Shown here in pieces: positions 35,851-44,526 of a stretch of DNA of 64,000 nucleotides. The stretch lies in assembly GCA_026398275.1 (NCBI GenBank), contig JAPLTF010000061.1, positions 1 through 64,000 on the forward strand, written 5' to 3'. The position numbers and the translations under genes were made by a program. Position 1 is the stretch's first letter, and the number at the start of each line of letters is the position of its first letter. Source of the DNA: Verrucomicrobiota bacterium (GTDB lineage Bacteria; Verrucomicrobiota; Verrucomicrobiia; Chthoniobacterales; Terrimicrobiaceae). The notes beneath the pieces are model-generated. The model saw only the letters and a list, made by a program, of their open reading frames with translations. It made no database searches and was not told the origin of the DNA.

Positions 35851-36527
35851 GGGGCATATTCCCGCAGGATTTTGCCATCGCGGATCTCGATGACCCGGCG
35901 GGAGATTCCGGCGATGTCGGGGTCGTGGGTGACGAGGACGATCGTTTTTCCGCCGGCGTTGAGATCCTTGAACATCTGGAGAATCATCTCGCCCGTGGCG
36001 GAGTCGAGGTTCCCGGTGGGCTCGTCGCCGAAGACGATGCGCGGGTTGTTGACGAGCGCCCTGGCGATCGCGACGCGCTGGCACTGTCCGCCGCTGAGCT
36101 GGACCGGCCGGTTGGCCAACCGGTCTCCGAGCCCGACATCCCTTGCCGCCTTCTCCGCGCGGGCGCGGCGCTCGGCGGATGGGAGCCCGGAATAGACGAG
36201 CGGGAGCTCGACGTTATGGATGACGTCCAGCCTGGGGAGCAGGTTGAAAGCCTGGAACACGAATCCGATCTCGCGGTTTCTGACCGACGCGAGCCGGTTT
36301 TGCGACGCCTTGCTCAGGTCGTTGCCGCAGATTTCCATGCGCCCGGAAGTCGGGGCATCCAGGCACCCGAGCAGGTGCATCAAGGTCGATTTTCCACTGC
36401 CGCTGGGACCGATGATCGAAACGAACTCGCCCTCCTCGATGCGCAGGTCGACGGAGTCGAGAGCGCGGATTTCCTGATCCCCGACCTGGTAAAACTTACT
36501 GACCCCTTCGAGATGGATGAGCGACAC
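35847..36527 (-). CDS. ABC transporter ATP-binding protein, MacB/LolD type
   Basis: 226 residues. Walker A GPSGSGKST (40-48), Q-loop FVFQAFNLLPRLD, signature LSGGQCQRVAIARAL, Walker B IVFGDEPTGNLDSATG and switch His in VLVTHDPDI. It is a typical MacB/LolD-class ATPase and powers the permease that starts within its last codons. The adaptor gene ends seven bases before its start. Confidence 0.95.
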   Translation of the reverse strand: MSLIHLEGVSKFYQVGDQEIRALDSVDLRIEEGEFVSIIGPSGSGKSTLMHLLGCLDAPTSGRMEICGNDLSKASQNRLASVRNREIGFVFQAFNLLPRLDVIHNVELPLVYSGLPSAERRARAEKAARDVGLGDRLANRPVQLSGGQCQRVAIARALVNNPRIVFGDEPTGNLDSATGEMILQMFKDLNAGGKTIVLVTHDPDIAGISRRVIEIRDGKILREYAP

Positions 36528-36534
36528 GGGAAAC

Positions 36535-37620
36535 TCAGGATTTTCCCGGCCGGACGGCGGAAGGATCGACGAGGAGGATCTCCTCGCCCTCTTCGAGTCC
36601 GGATTTGATTTCCGCGCGCGACATGTCGGTCAGCCCGACCGAGACGACACGCCGCGTGACCTCCGCGCCTTTGCGAACATACACGACCTTCTGGTCCTTT
36701 TCCTTGAAGACCGCGGCGACCGGGACGGTGACGACCTTGTTTGCGTGCCCGACCGGCACATCCATGCTCACCGACATGCCCGGCTTGAGGCGGTGCTGGT
36801 TGTCCTGGATCACCGCCTGCACCTCAAATCCCTTGATGTTGTTCTTCACCGTGGCGATGGGGGCGATGAACTCGATGTTGGCCTTGATCTTGTCCGCCTC
36901 GTCGTCCGAGAACCGGATCGTCATTTCCTGCCCGACCGTGAGGCGTCCGGCATCCATCTGGTTGACATGCGCGTTGATCAGAAGGCGGGACAAATCCGCG
37001 AAGAGCAGGAGGACGGTGCCCGAGTTCACGCTTGCCGCACCGACAACCACCTGGCCCTCGTTGACATTGACGTCGAGGATCGTGCCGGTCCCCGGCGAGA
37101 GGATGCGGGTCTTGTTCAGCTTGTCATCGACGGTCTGCAATTTGCGCCGGGCCTTCTCCAACGTATTTTCGGAGATTTTGAAATCCGCCTCGAGGTTGGC
37201 GAAGACCTCCTTGCTGATCAGCTTTTGATCGAAGAGGGCGTGGGCGCGGTCGTAGTTGCCGCGGGTTTTTGCCACGGCGAGATTCGCTCCCTCGATCTCG
37301 GTCTGTGCGGAGGCTTTCTCTGTCAGGAGGTCGGTGTCGTCGATGGTTGCAAGCTCGTCGCCCTTCGAGACGGTCTGTCCTGGCACCACCGAGATTTTTT
37401 TCACCTTGCCGCCGACTTCGGATTTGACGTCCACCTGGAACGCGGGGGTGATTTCTCCGGAGAGCAGCAACTTCGGCTCCACGTCATCCAGCGTCGCCGT
37501 CGCGCTGGGATTCTCGGATGCTTCCGCCTTGGCCGCAGGAAGGTGCAGCCATCCCTGCCATGCTGCGAACGCGGTGAGGGCCATCAGTATTCCTGCAGCT
37601 ATTAGAACTTTTGATTTCAA
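36535..37620 (-). CDS. Periplasmic adaptor (HlyD/MacA-type membrane fusion protein)
   Basis: 361 residues. N-terminal anchor (about 5-21) with VLIAAGILMALTAFAAWQGW. The lipoyl halves are split around a helical hairpin: GEITPAFQVDVKSEVGGKVK at the start and ILSPGTGTILDVNVNEGQVV after about 100 residues of coiled coil (ASAQTEIEGANLAVAKTRGN). The beta-barrel domain follows (GRLTVGQEMTIRFSD). It bridges the inner-membrane MacB-type ABC transporter to an outer-membrane channel. No outer-membrane channel gene adjoins, so a TolC-like partner would be encoded elsewhere. Exported substrate unknown. Confidence 0.92.
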   Translation of the reverse strand: MKSKVLIAAGILMALTAFAAWQGWLHLPAAKAEASENPSATATLDDVEPKLLLSGEITPAFQVDVKSEVGGKVKKISVVPGQTVSKGDELATIDDTDLLTEKASAQTEIEGANLAVAKTRGNYDRAHALFDQKLISKEVFANLEADFKISENTLEKARRKLQTVDDKLNKTRILSPGTGTILDVNVNEGQVVVGAASVNSGTVLLLFADLSRLLINAHVNQMDAGRLTVGQEMTIRFSDDEADKIKANIEFIAPIATVKNNIKGFEVQAVIQDNQHRLKPGMSVSMDVPVGHANKVVTVPVAAVFKEKDQKVVYVRKGAEVTRRVVSVGLTDMSRAEIKSGLEEGEEILLVDPSAVRPGKS

Positions 37621-37641
37621 GCTTGGAGAGAGTTTCGCTCC

Positions 37642-38778
37642 TTAGTCGGATTTTTCAACCCATAACGCGGCCGCCGCCGTGTATCCGTGCACGGCGTTCC
37701 GTCCGGCAACGGGAGCGATTTCCCCGTTGCAGAAGAATCCGGCAAGAGGGCTTTTCCCCGCCGCCGCGAAAAAGCAGGATGCGTCGTGGTTCGGGCTCCC
37801 GAAAAATCTTTCCCCCCTGCCCAGGCAGGAAAAGAGGAGGGTTGCGAACGGGCGGACTCCGTGGAGCGCTCCCGTTGCGAGCACTCGCTTGAGGTCCGCC
37901 TTGGCAATGTCGCGATCCCGGAGCTGGTATTGCAATGTCTGGCCGGTGCGCGGGATTCCCCCGATGACCACAGCCCCCGAACCGGGGTCCGCCCCGATGA
38001 TGTTGCGGATCAGGAAATCCCCCGGCTTGAAGTCGTCCAGGTATTCCGTCCCGGCGAGCCCGGCGAAGAGGTTGCCTTTGGCGACGGATTTTTCGGAATC
38101 GCTGAGGGACTCAAACGCGGTCTCGAGCACCTCGTAGGCCGGCTGGCCGCCGAGGGCGTAGACGATATTGTGCTCGGCGCGCGTGACGGTCAGCGGCTCT
38201 CCGATCGGGCGGCAGCCCTGGCTCACGAGCGGGAGGATCGTGGTGCGCCCGGTGAGCGGCAGACAAACCGCGTCCACCAGCCGGTCATTGAGGAAAACCG
38301 CGAGGTCGCTCTCGTCTCCGCCGCTGGCGAGCCCGCCAACGGCCGCAATGCCCGGGTATTCCCGGTTCCAATGCCGGAGCCATTCGTCGGCCTCGAAGCA
38401 GAAGGGGTTTGCCAAAAGAATCGAGGCGTGCGGGCGGGGGCCCGGAAGAGGGCATGAATGGTCGCATCCATTGAGAACCACCGGCTCGCCGACATCGCAG
38501 CAAAGCGCCAGGATCGAGCACCCCGGACCTTTTTCGACCTCGTGCCGGTCAACGATCCGGCCACCGGAGGTGCATCCCGCGACATTCAAAATATGGCCGT
38601 CCACCCTGAGCGTCTCGACAAATTCCGGAAGGTGCGGAAGGTAGTCGGGACTGACGAACGCCACGGCAATCTGCGCGGGCCGGCCGAGGTCATCCCGGAT
38701 GCGGAGAGCGGCGTCCCTGACGGACCCGGGCTCGAATGGTCCGGGGATCTCAAGGCTGACTGCGCGTGGTGACTGCAT
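37642..38778 (-). CDS. FIST-domain protein (FIST_N and FIST_C)
   Basis: 378 residues. FIST_N carries AVAFVSPDYLPHLPEFVETL and VAGCTSGGRIVDRHEV. FIST_C has NFL-type KPGDFLIRNIIGADPGSGAV and RTGQTLQYQLRDRDIAKADL, followed by GALLFSC-like SCLGRGERFFG-SPNHD. FIST proteins are sensory domains that bind small molecules and signal to kinases or enzymes, and they often lie next to signalling genes. Here the neighbours are a MacAB exporter and a sugar transferase. The candidate start has GGAGGT immediately upstream with no spacer, so the start could be wrong by a few codons. Confidence 0.88.
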   Translation of the reverse strand: MQSPRAVSLEIPGPFEPGSVRDAALRIRDDLGRPAQIAVAFVSPDYLPHLPEFVETLRVDGHILNVAGCTSGGRIVDRHEVEKGPGCSILALCCDVGEPVVLNGCDHSCPLPGPRPHASILLANPFCFEADEWLRHWNREYPGIAAVGGLASGGDESDLAVFLNDRLVDAVCLPLTGRTTILPLVSQGCRPIGEPLTVTRAEHNIVYALGGQPAYEVLETAFESLSDSEKSVAKGNLFAGLAGTEYLDDFKPGDFLIRNIIGADPGSGAVVIGGIPRTGQTLQYQLRDRDIAKADLKRVLATGALHGVRPFATLLFSCLGRGERFFGSPNHDASCFFAAAGKSPLAGFFCNGEIAPVAGRNAVHGYTAAAALWVEKSD

Positions 38779-38832
38779 ACCTCCATCATCGCGCGAAGAT
38801 GGCGGGAGTCAATCGCTGGTGATGATTCCGCC

Positions 38833-40224
38833 CTACTTTGCTCCGCTGCCGAGCAGCACGACGGGGATCGTCCGGATCAAAATATAGAGGTCCAGGAACA
38901 CCGACCAGTTGTCGATATACTCGAGGTCCATGCGGACCCAGTCCTGGAAGTCGGTGACTTTGTTCCTTCCGCGGATCTGCCAGAGGCACGTGAGCCCGGG
39001 TTTCATGCTCAGCCGGCGGCGGTGGGCGGCGGCCTCGAATTTTTCCACCTCATAGACCGGGAGCGGGCGGGGCCCGACCAGGCTCATGTCCCCTTTCAAG
39101 ACATTGAGCAACTGGGGAAACTCGTCGATGCTTGTCCGCCGGAGCCATGCCCCGAGTTTGGTCACACGCGGATCATCCTCGACCTTGAAGACCGGCCCTT
39201 TCATGAGGTTGCGCGAGGACAGCTCCCCGCGGAGATCCTCGGCATCGGCACACATGGTGCGGAATTTCCACATATTGAAGGGGTGCCCGTGAAGCCCGGC
39301 CCGCTTCTGACGGAAGAAGACCACTCCCGGCGAAGTGCATCGGATGGCGATGGCGACTATGACAAACAGCGGGGAGAGCACCACGAGCCCGATCGCCGCC
39401 AGCACCCGGTCGGAGGAGGCCTTCACGAGCATCGCCCAGGAAAGCTCAGGGGACGCCCGGAAAACCAGCATCGGCCGCTTGGCGAGAACTTCGTAGGATG
39501 GCCTGGCGACGGAGGTGTGGATGAAATCCGCATTCAGCCATGCCTCGACCCCCTCGGTCTCGCAGGCCTCGATCGCCCTCTGGACCTTGTCCAGCTCCAT
39601 GCGGTGGAACGTCAGCACGACGCGGCCAACCGCGTGGCGGTGGAGCGCCTCGACCAGGGTCTCAATGCCATTTGTTTCGAGGTCGATCGCCGCGACAACC
39701 TGGACCTCCAGCTTCTGGGCCGGGGTGAGGGTATTCATCAGCTCGCCCATGCTTTTGCGCTCGCCGGCGACGATGATCCGTTCCCCGACTGCGCCCTGGC
39801 GGAGCCTCCTCACGTAGTGCCAGACATAAATCCGCTCCCTCAGAAGCAGGGCGATGGGGGCAAAAATCGCGAACAGGATCAGAACCGACCGGCTCGGCAC
39901 ATCGAGCCGCAGAAAGATGACCGCCGACCCCAGGAGCACGAACAGCCACAGTCCGGCCGCCGTCATCTGCCGCACTGATTTCCAGGCTGACTTCTCCAGC
40001 GGATAGTTGTAGAACCCCTGCATCTCGAGAAGAAACGGGCCGAACGGCATGATCACCGCAAGAATCCAGACAAACCTGCCAAACCCATCAATCGTCCACA
40101 GGCTGTCCAGGATGATCAACCCGTTAAAGCGGATGAAATGCGCGAACCAGAAGACAGTGCCCAGCAGGACGGCATCGATGAACTGGTTGAACTGGAGATT
40201 GATTTCGTGTCTGCGTGCAATCAT
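38833..40224 (-). CDS. Polyprenyl glycosylphosphotransferase (WcaJ/WbaP-type)
   Basis: 463 residues. Five hydrophobic helices in the first 130 residues, a Rossmann-like nucleotide-binding middle (GERIIVAGERKSMG), then a C-terminal bacterial sugar transferase domain: VIVAIAIRCTSPGVVFFRQK (the region just before RAGLHGHPF), FRTMCADAEDLRGELS, DDPRVTKLGAWLRRTSIDEF (the EFPQL motif follows), GDMSLVGPRPLP and MKPGLTCLWQIRGRN. It attaches a hexose 1-phosphate to undecaprenyl phosphate, starting an exopolysaccharide or O-antigen. ATG 40224 was chosen; a start at 40254 is possible. Divergent from aroD. Confidence 0.93.
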   Translation of the reverse strand: MIARRHEINLQFNQFIDAVLLGTVFWFAHFIRFNGLIILDSLWTIDGFGRFVWILAVIMPFGPFLLEMQGFYNYPLEKSAWKSVRQMTAAGLWLFVLLGSAVIFLRLDVPSRSVLILFAIFAPIALLLRERIYVWHYVRRLRQGAVGERIIVAGERKSMGELMNTLTPAQKLEVQVVAAIDLETNGIETLVEALHRHAVGRVVLTFHRMELDKVQRAIEACETEGVEAWLNADFIHTSVARPSYEVLAKRPMLVFRASPELSWAMLVKASSDRVLAAIGLVVLSPLFVIVAIAIRCTSPGVVFFRQKRAGLHGHPFNMWKFRTMCADAEDLRGELSSRNLMKGPVFKVEDDPRVTKLGAWLRRTSIDEFPQLLNVLKGDMSLVGPRPLPVYEVEKFEAAAHRRRLSMKPGLTCLWQIRGRNKVTDFQDWVRMDLEYIDNWSVFLDLYILIRTIPVVLLGSGAK

Positions 40225-40271
40225 GGAACGGGGCCATGCGACCGGCTGGCACATGGGGGAAAACGAGTATA

Positions 40272-40277
40272 TATAAT
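40272..40277 (+). promoter_or_regulatory. -10 element for aroD with very short leader
   Basis: TATAAT lies six bases before the aroD start codon (ATG 40284) and no Shine-Dalgarno sequence is visible in the TGTAGCC between them. If used, the aroD mRNA would be nearly leaderless. No good -35 at the right spacing was found, so this is weak. The same A+T-rich run could also serve the divergent glycosyltransferase gene. Confidence 0.35.
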
Positions 40278-40283
40278 GTAGCC

Positions 40284-40946
40284 ATGCGTCAAAAAAATAA
40301 ACCGCAAATATCGCCGGTGGTCGGCATCGTGGACTCCTCCGCCGCGCTCGCTGCGGCCCTCAAACTCCCGGCGGGAAGTGTGGATTACTTGGAGTGGCGG
40401 GCGGATTGCCTGCCAGCCCGTCCGCAGATCCCGCCGTCCAGGTTCCCGTGGATCCTGACCGTCAGGCATCCACTCGAAGGCGGGAGCGGGAAGCTGTCTG
40501 CGGCGCGGAGGCGGGAAATGTTCACCGCCCTTCTCCCGGCGGCGGAGATTGTGGATATCGAGTTGAGGTCCCTGGCCTCACTGGCCGGAATCGTGGATGC
40601 CGCGCGCGGTCAGCGCACCCGGTTGGTCGCCTCGTTTCACGACTTCAAGAAGACCCCCGCGCCCGGCAGGCTCCGCGACCTTGCCTTGCAGGCGCGCGAT
40701 GCAGGCGCTGACATTTTTAAAATTGCAACGCGGACGGAACGCCCCGCCGATGTCTGCCGGCTGCTGGATTTGTTGCAATCCTCCCCGCTGCCCGCCGCGG
40801 TGATGGGGATGGGGACGCTGGGATTCGGCTCGCGGGTTCTTTTCGCGCAATGCGGCTCGGTTTTGAATTACGGCTGGCTCCACCGCCCGAACGTTCCCGG
40901 CCAGTGGCCGGCAGTGGAGTTGAAGAGGATCCTCGCTTCGGGGTGA
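40284..40946 (+). CDS. aroD: Type I 3-dehydroquinate dehydratase
   Basis: 220 residues, slightly short of the usual 240-250. Schiff-base Lys is in DIFKIATRTE and the catalytic His in LVASFHDFKKTP. DYLEWRADCLPA carries the conserved Glu/Arg pair, and PWILTVRHPLEGG the Arg. It dehydrates 3-dehydroquinate to 3-dehydroshikimate, the step before aroE. The C-terminal MGMGTLGFGSRVLFAQCGSV matches the family. It is followed 39 bp later by trpD in the same direction. Confidence 0.9.
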   Translation: MRQKNKPQISPVVGIVDSSAALAAALKLPAGSVDYLEWRADCLPARPQIPPSRFPWILTVRHPLEGGSGKLSAARRREMFTALLPAAEIVDIELRSLASLAGIVDAARGQRTRLVASFHDFKKTPAPGRLRDLALQARDAGADIFKIATRTERPADVCRLLDLLQSSPLPAAVMGMGTLGFGSRVLFAQCGSVLNYGWLHRPNVPGQWPAVELKRILASG

Positions 40947-40985
40947 GGGCGGCCCGCACTTGCGCTCCGGCGGATTATCCCCGAT

Positions 40986-42017
40986 ATGTTCAACGGTATG
41001 ACTGAACTCCGCCAACGGCTTGCATCCGGAAATCCGCTGACTGCGGAGGAAATCCGTATTGCGTGCGAGGCTTTGTTTGACGAAGGGGTGCCGGTCGAAT
41101 CGCGTGCGGAATTTCTCAGCCTGCTGCACAAAAGGGGGGAAACACCGGAGGAAGTTGCCGGGTTTGTGTGCGCTCTTTTGGACCGCGCCAGGCCGGTGCC
41201 GTTTTCCGGCGAGGGCTGCATGGATGTCTGCGGAACCGGCGGCGACAAGGCCGGGCTCTTCAACGTCTCGACGGCGGTCATGCTGGTGGCCGCTGCTTGC
41301 GGGGTTCGCGTGGTGAAGCACGGCAACCGTGGAATCACTTCCAAGTGCGGAGGAGCCGACGTCCTTGAGGCCCTCGGCGTCCGCATCGACCTTCCGCCCG
41401 AGAGCGCTGCGGCGGCCATGGAAGCCGCGGGGTGCTGTTTTCTTTTCGCGCCGCATTACCACCCGGCCTTTCAGGTGATTGCGCCGGTGAGAAAGTGGCT
41501 CGCGGAGAAAGGCGAGACCAGCATCTTCAACATGCTCGGGCCATTGCTCAATCCCGCGCGCCCATCGTTCCAGCTGGCGGGGGTTTTTGACGGGCGCCTG
41601 CTCCCGGCCTACTCGCAGGCGTTCGCGCTGCTGGGGCGAAGAAGGGCGTGGGCCGTGCACGGGACAGGACCGGTCGCATTGGATGAGATCTCACCGCTGG
41701 ATATCACGAGGGTATTCGCATGGGAGGAGGGGGCCGCCCGCGAATTTTTCATTGATCCGCGCGAACTCGGGATCGGCGCGATCCAGGCGTCCGACCTCGC
41801 CGGCGGAAATGCGGCCTTCAACGCGGGAATCATCTCGGACGTCGTGGCTGGGAATCTCCGCAACGGGGCGAGAACGATCGTCCAGCTCAATGCCGGCGCG
41901 GCCGTGGTCATCGCCGGGCTCGCGCCCGACCTGTCCGCCGGATGGAAGCTTGCGGGCGAGGCGATCGACAATGGCGGAGCCCGCGATGTCCTCGACCGCC
42001 TCCGCGCGGCGCGGTGA
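40986..42017 (+). CDS. trpD: Anthranilate phosphoribosyltransferase
   Basis: 343 residues. CMDVCGTGGDKAGLFNVSTA (the PRPP-binding GTGGD loop), VVKHGNRGITSKCGGADVLE, FLFAPHYHPAFQVIAPVRK and FNMLGPLLNPARP are the family landmarks. It joins anthranilate and PRPP in tryptophan synthesis. Other trp genes are not in the window, so this copy is scattered or pairs functionally with aroD, 39 bp upstream. The start MFNGMTEL could also be Met5. Confidence 0.93.
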   Translation: MFNGMTELRQRLASGNPLTAEEIRIACEALFDEGVPVESRAEFLSLLHKRGETPEEVAGFVCALLDRARPVPFSGEGCMDVCGTGGDKAGLFNVSTAVMLVAAACGVRVVKHGNRGITSKCGGADVLEALGVRIDLPPESAAAAMEAAGCCFLFAPHYHPAFQVIAPVRKWLAEKGETSIFNMLGPLLNPARPSFQLAGVFDGRLLPAYSQAFALLGRRRAWAVHGTGPVALDEISPLDITRVFAWEEGAAREFFIDPRELGIGAIQASDLAGGNAAFNAGIISDVVAGNLRNGARTIVQLNAGAAVVIAGLAPDLSAGWKLAGEAIDNGGARDVLDRLRAAR

Positions 42018-42373
42018 GTTTGAAGACGGTTTTCCTGTAGCGGAACATGGAACATGTTTCGCGGCCCATCGCGTTCAACCCGCGGACCCGATCCCTTTCT
42101 TCGGGCTGCGCCGCACGCACTTCATTTGAGAACCACGGCTCCGGGCTCCTGCCTGGGCCTCTTCTCATTGTTGCCAACGTCAGTTTTTTTGTTCATCCCA
42201 CCACGACGCTGTCGTCGCAGTCCGTTTTGTTTAGCTCTTTTTGTTTCCCTCAAGTTCCATAACTGCTTGGGCTTGGTGAATAGAAATGCCTTGATGCCTC
42301 AAAAAAATCTTGCGTGCTTGTTTGACAAGGTGGCCGGGAACCTCCATTCTTTTCGGTTCCTATTAACTATCCG
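42018..42373. other. 356-bp leader before rplM
   Basis: No protein-like frame is convincing. The region contains several short G+C hairpin possibilities around 42080-42125 and long T runs at 42182-42190 and 42239-42251. A TTGACA (42322-42327) followed after 17 bp by CATTCT (42345-42350) is a candidate promoter for the ribosomal operon. Leader regulation by L13 cannot be shown from this sequence. Confidence 0.45.
42322..42350 (+). promoter_or_regulatory. Candidate sigma70 promoter for rplM-rpsI
   Basis: TTGACA at 42322-42327, 17-bp spacer, CATTCT at 42345-42350; rplM ATG is 23 bp further on. The -35 box is perfect but the -10 box is poor. Confidence 0.42.
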
Positions 42374-42796
42374 ATGAAAACTTATTCAGCAAAATCCGAG
42401 GAGGTCAAGCGGGCCTGGTGGGTCATTGACGCCGCCGGCCAGCCTCTCGGACGCGTGGCCGAAAAGGCCGCGAATCTCCTCCGTGGGAAAAATAAAACCA
42501 TTTTCACCCCTCACGTGGACACCGGCGATTTTGTCGTCGTGCTCAACGCCTCGAAGGTCACGGTCGGCGGAAAAAAAGATGTGTCGAAAGTTTACACCAG
42601 CTTCTCCGGCTTTGTCGGCGGACACCATTCCGAGACCTTCAAGTCCCGCCGCGAGCGCCATCCGGAGCTTCTGATCGAGCGCGCGGTCCGCGGAATGATC
42701 CCGCACAACCGCCTCGGCCGTTCGATCTACACCAAACTGAAAGTCTATGCCGGCGCGGAGCATCCGCACACGGCCCAGAACCCGCAACCCGCCTGA
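42374..42796 (+). CDS. rplM: 50S ribosomal protein L13
   Basis: 140 residues, normal length. It begins MKTYSAKSEEVKRAWWVIDA and includes GRVAEKAANLLRGKNKTIFT, FVVVLNASKVTVGGKK, and the late AVRGMIPHNRLGRSIYTKLK. It is an early-assembly 50S protein. It is followed 11 bp later by rpsI, the standard L13-S9 operon. Confidence 0.98.
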   Translation: MKTYSAKSEEVKRAWWVIDAAGQPLGRVAEKAANLLRGKNKTIFTPHVDTGDFVVVLNASKVTVGGKKDVSKVYTSFSGFVGGHHSETFKSRRERHPELLIERAVRGMIPHNRLGRSIYTKLKVYAGAEHPHTAQNPQPA

Positions 42797-42807
42797 GATT
42801 CCACTGA

Positions 42808-43203
42808 ATGAGCACACCTGATCCCATCCTCGCCACCGGCCGTCGCAAAACCTCGGTCGCCAGCCTCCGCATGCAGGCCGGAGCCGGCGCCATCAAAGTC
42901 AACGGCCGCGACTTCGTGGATTTCTTCCCGAGCCTTTCGCTGCAGAACCAGATCCTCCGCCCGCTGGAGATCGCCAACGCCGTGCATTCCTACGATGTCG
43001 TGGTGAAAACCACCGGCGGCGGCATTAACGGCCAGGCTGGAGCCCTTCGCCTGGCCCTGAGCCGCGCCCTGATCCAGGTGGACGAGAAGCTCCGCGGCGC
43101 ACTCAAGCTGGAAGGCCTGCTCACGCGGGATCCCCGCATGAAGGAGCGCAAAAAGCCCGGCCAGCCCGGTGCCCGCAAGCGCTTCCAGTTCTCGAAACGC
43201 TAG
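42808..43203 (+). CDS. rpsI: 30S ribosomal protein S9
   Basis: 131 residues. TGRRKTSVASLRMQAGAG at the N-terminus, VVVKTTGGGINGQAGALRLA in the middle and the C-terminal DPRMKERKKPGQPGARKRFQFSKR-type basic tail are diagnostic; the final KR contacts P-site tRNA. Second gene of the L13-S9 operon. Confidence 0.98.
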   Translation: MSTPDPILATGRRKTSVASLRMQAGAGAIKVNGRDFVDFFPSLSLQNQILRPLEIANAVHSYDVVVKTTGGGINGQAGALRLALSRALIQVDEKLRGALKLEGLLTRDPRMKERKKPGQPGARKRFQFSKR

Positions 43204-43216
43204 GCTTCGTTTTTCA

Positions 43217-43263
43217 TTCCGTGGCTCCTGCAAACCATTCACCTGGTCGGGAGGGCCACGGAA
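43217..43263 (+). terminator. Possible terminator hairpin after rpsI
   Basis: TTCCGTGGC (43217-43225) pairs perfectly with GCCACGGAA (43255-43263), with a 29-base loop that itself may pair (CTCC/GGAG). A T run comes only about 10 bases after the stem, so its efficiency as an intrinsic terminator is doubtful. Confidence 0.4.
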
Positions 43264-43329
43264 CGCGCGGGTTTTTGAACGCGGAAAACCAGCGAAGGCA
43301 TTTCGCTTCTTTTCTGCGGTTGTCCTGCC

Positions 43330-44430
43330 ATGCATAGGATACCCATCAAGGCTTCCCTGCTCGCATTCCTGTTGCTCGCGCTTTTTGCCGGTGCCGGCAG
43401 ATGCGAGGAACCGCAAAAAGTTCTGCGCATCGGCATCCATGAGAAGCCGCCCTACGCCACCAAGGACAACTCGGGCGAATGGAGCGGCATCGCGGTGGAC
43501 CTGTGGAACAGCATCGCCGTCCAGACGGGCTTCCGCTTCGAGTTCGTGGAAACCCCGTATCAGGATATCCTCCCCAATGTTTCCAGCGGAAAACTGGACG
43601 CCGCGGTGGGCGAGATCGAAGTCACGACCGAGTCCGAAAAAATTGTGGATTTCACGCAGCCTTACCTGATGTCCTCGATCGGCATCGCGCTCCAGAACCG
43701 GGCGTGGCATCCGGATTGGGTTTCCATCGCAAAGGAGTTTTTCAACTGGACGCTTGTGCAGGTCCTGCTGGCCATTATGGGCGGAATGCTGATCGTGAGC
43801 GCCCTGATCTGGTTCGTGGAGCGCAACCACCATCTGGGGCACTTCCGCGGGGGGATGTCCGGATTCGGATCGGCGCTCTGGTTTGCCGCGGTCACCATGA
43901 CGACGGTCGGGTATGGCGACAAGACACCCTCGACGCTTGTTGGCCGCCTGATCTCCTTCGTGTGGATGCTGGCGGGAGTTCTTCTGGTCGCAAGTTTCAC
44001 CGCGGCCGTCGCCGCCAGCGTGGCCGCCGCGCGCGTGAACGAGATGGTCACTCGCCCGAGCGATCTTTACCGGGTTTCGTGCGGGGTCATGGCCGATTCG
44101 GTTCCGCAGCAATACCTCCGGAAGCAGGGAATCCCGGCCCGCACATACAACTCGATCGAGCTGGCGCTCCAGGCTCTTTCGAGAGGCGAGATCGAGGCCG
44201 TTGTGGCTGACAAAATCTCACTCCGATACCTGGCCAAAAAGATGACGCAGGACGACTCTGGAGTGCGCTTCAGAGTTTCGCCCGTAACATTCCAGGACAT
44301 GTTCATCGGAATCCCCGTGCACACGAAGCGGCCGGAATTCGAGGCGATCAACGTGGCATTGTTGAACACGACCTCGAGCGAGAAATGGCAGGACACCCTC
44401 CGCCACTGGCTGGTCCGCGATCAGGAATAA
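43330..44430 (+). CDS. Ligand-gated K+ channel, GluR0-type (SBP3 domain split by ion channel)
   Basis: 366 residues. Signal peptide (1-24), then a periplasmic-binding-protein lobe (VLRIGIHEKPPYATKDNSGE, SGKLDAAVGEIEVTTESEK). A membrane block interrupts it: TM1 about 141-162, a pore loop with the K+-channel filter TVGYGD (192-197, within TMTTVGYGDKTP), and TM2 about 205-232. The second ligand lobe follows (GVMADSVPQQYL, GEIEAVVADKISLRYLAKK). This matches prokaryotic glutamate-receptor channels such as cyanobacterial GluR0. The ligand, amino acid or another, cannot be deduced. It lies 126 bp after rpsI and upstream of bamA; both may have separate promoters. Confidence 0.88.
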   Translation: MHRIPIKASLLAFLLLALFAGAGRCEEPQKVLRIGIHEKPPYATKDNSGEWSGIAVDLWNSIAVQTGFRFEFVETPYQDILPNVSSGKLDAAVGEIEVTTESEKIVDFTQPYLMSSIGIALQNRAWHPDWVSIAKEFFNWTLVQVLLAIMGGMLIVSALIWFVERNHHLGHFRGGMSGFGSALWFAAVTMTTVGYGDKTPSTLVGRLISFVWMLAGVLLVASFTAAVAASVAAARVNEMVTRPSDLYRVSCGVMADSVPQQYLRKQGIPARTYNSIELALQALSRGEIEAVVADKISLRYLAKKMTQDDSGVRFRVSPVTFQDMFIGIPVHTKRPEFEAINVALLNTTSSEKWQDTLRHWLVRDQE

Positions 44431-44526
44431 GCGCATTTCCAGCATTCGTTTCTTGACGTATTGGGGTGCTTGCGGCATGCAATCTGTTCCGCGTCGGGGC
44501 AGAATGCCCCGTTTGCTGCCCAAACC

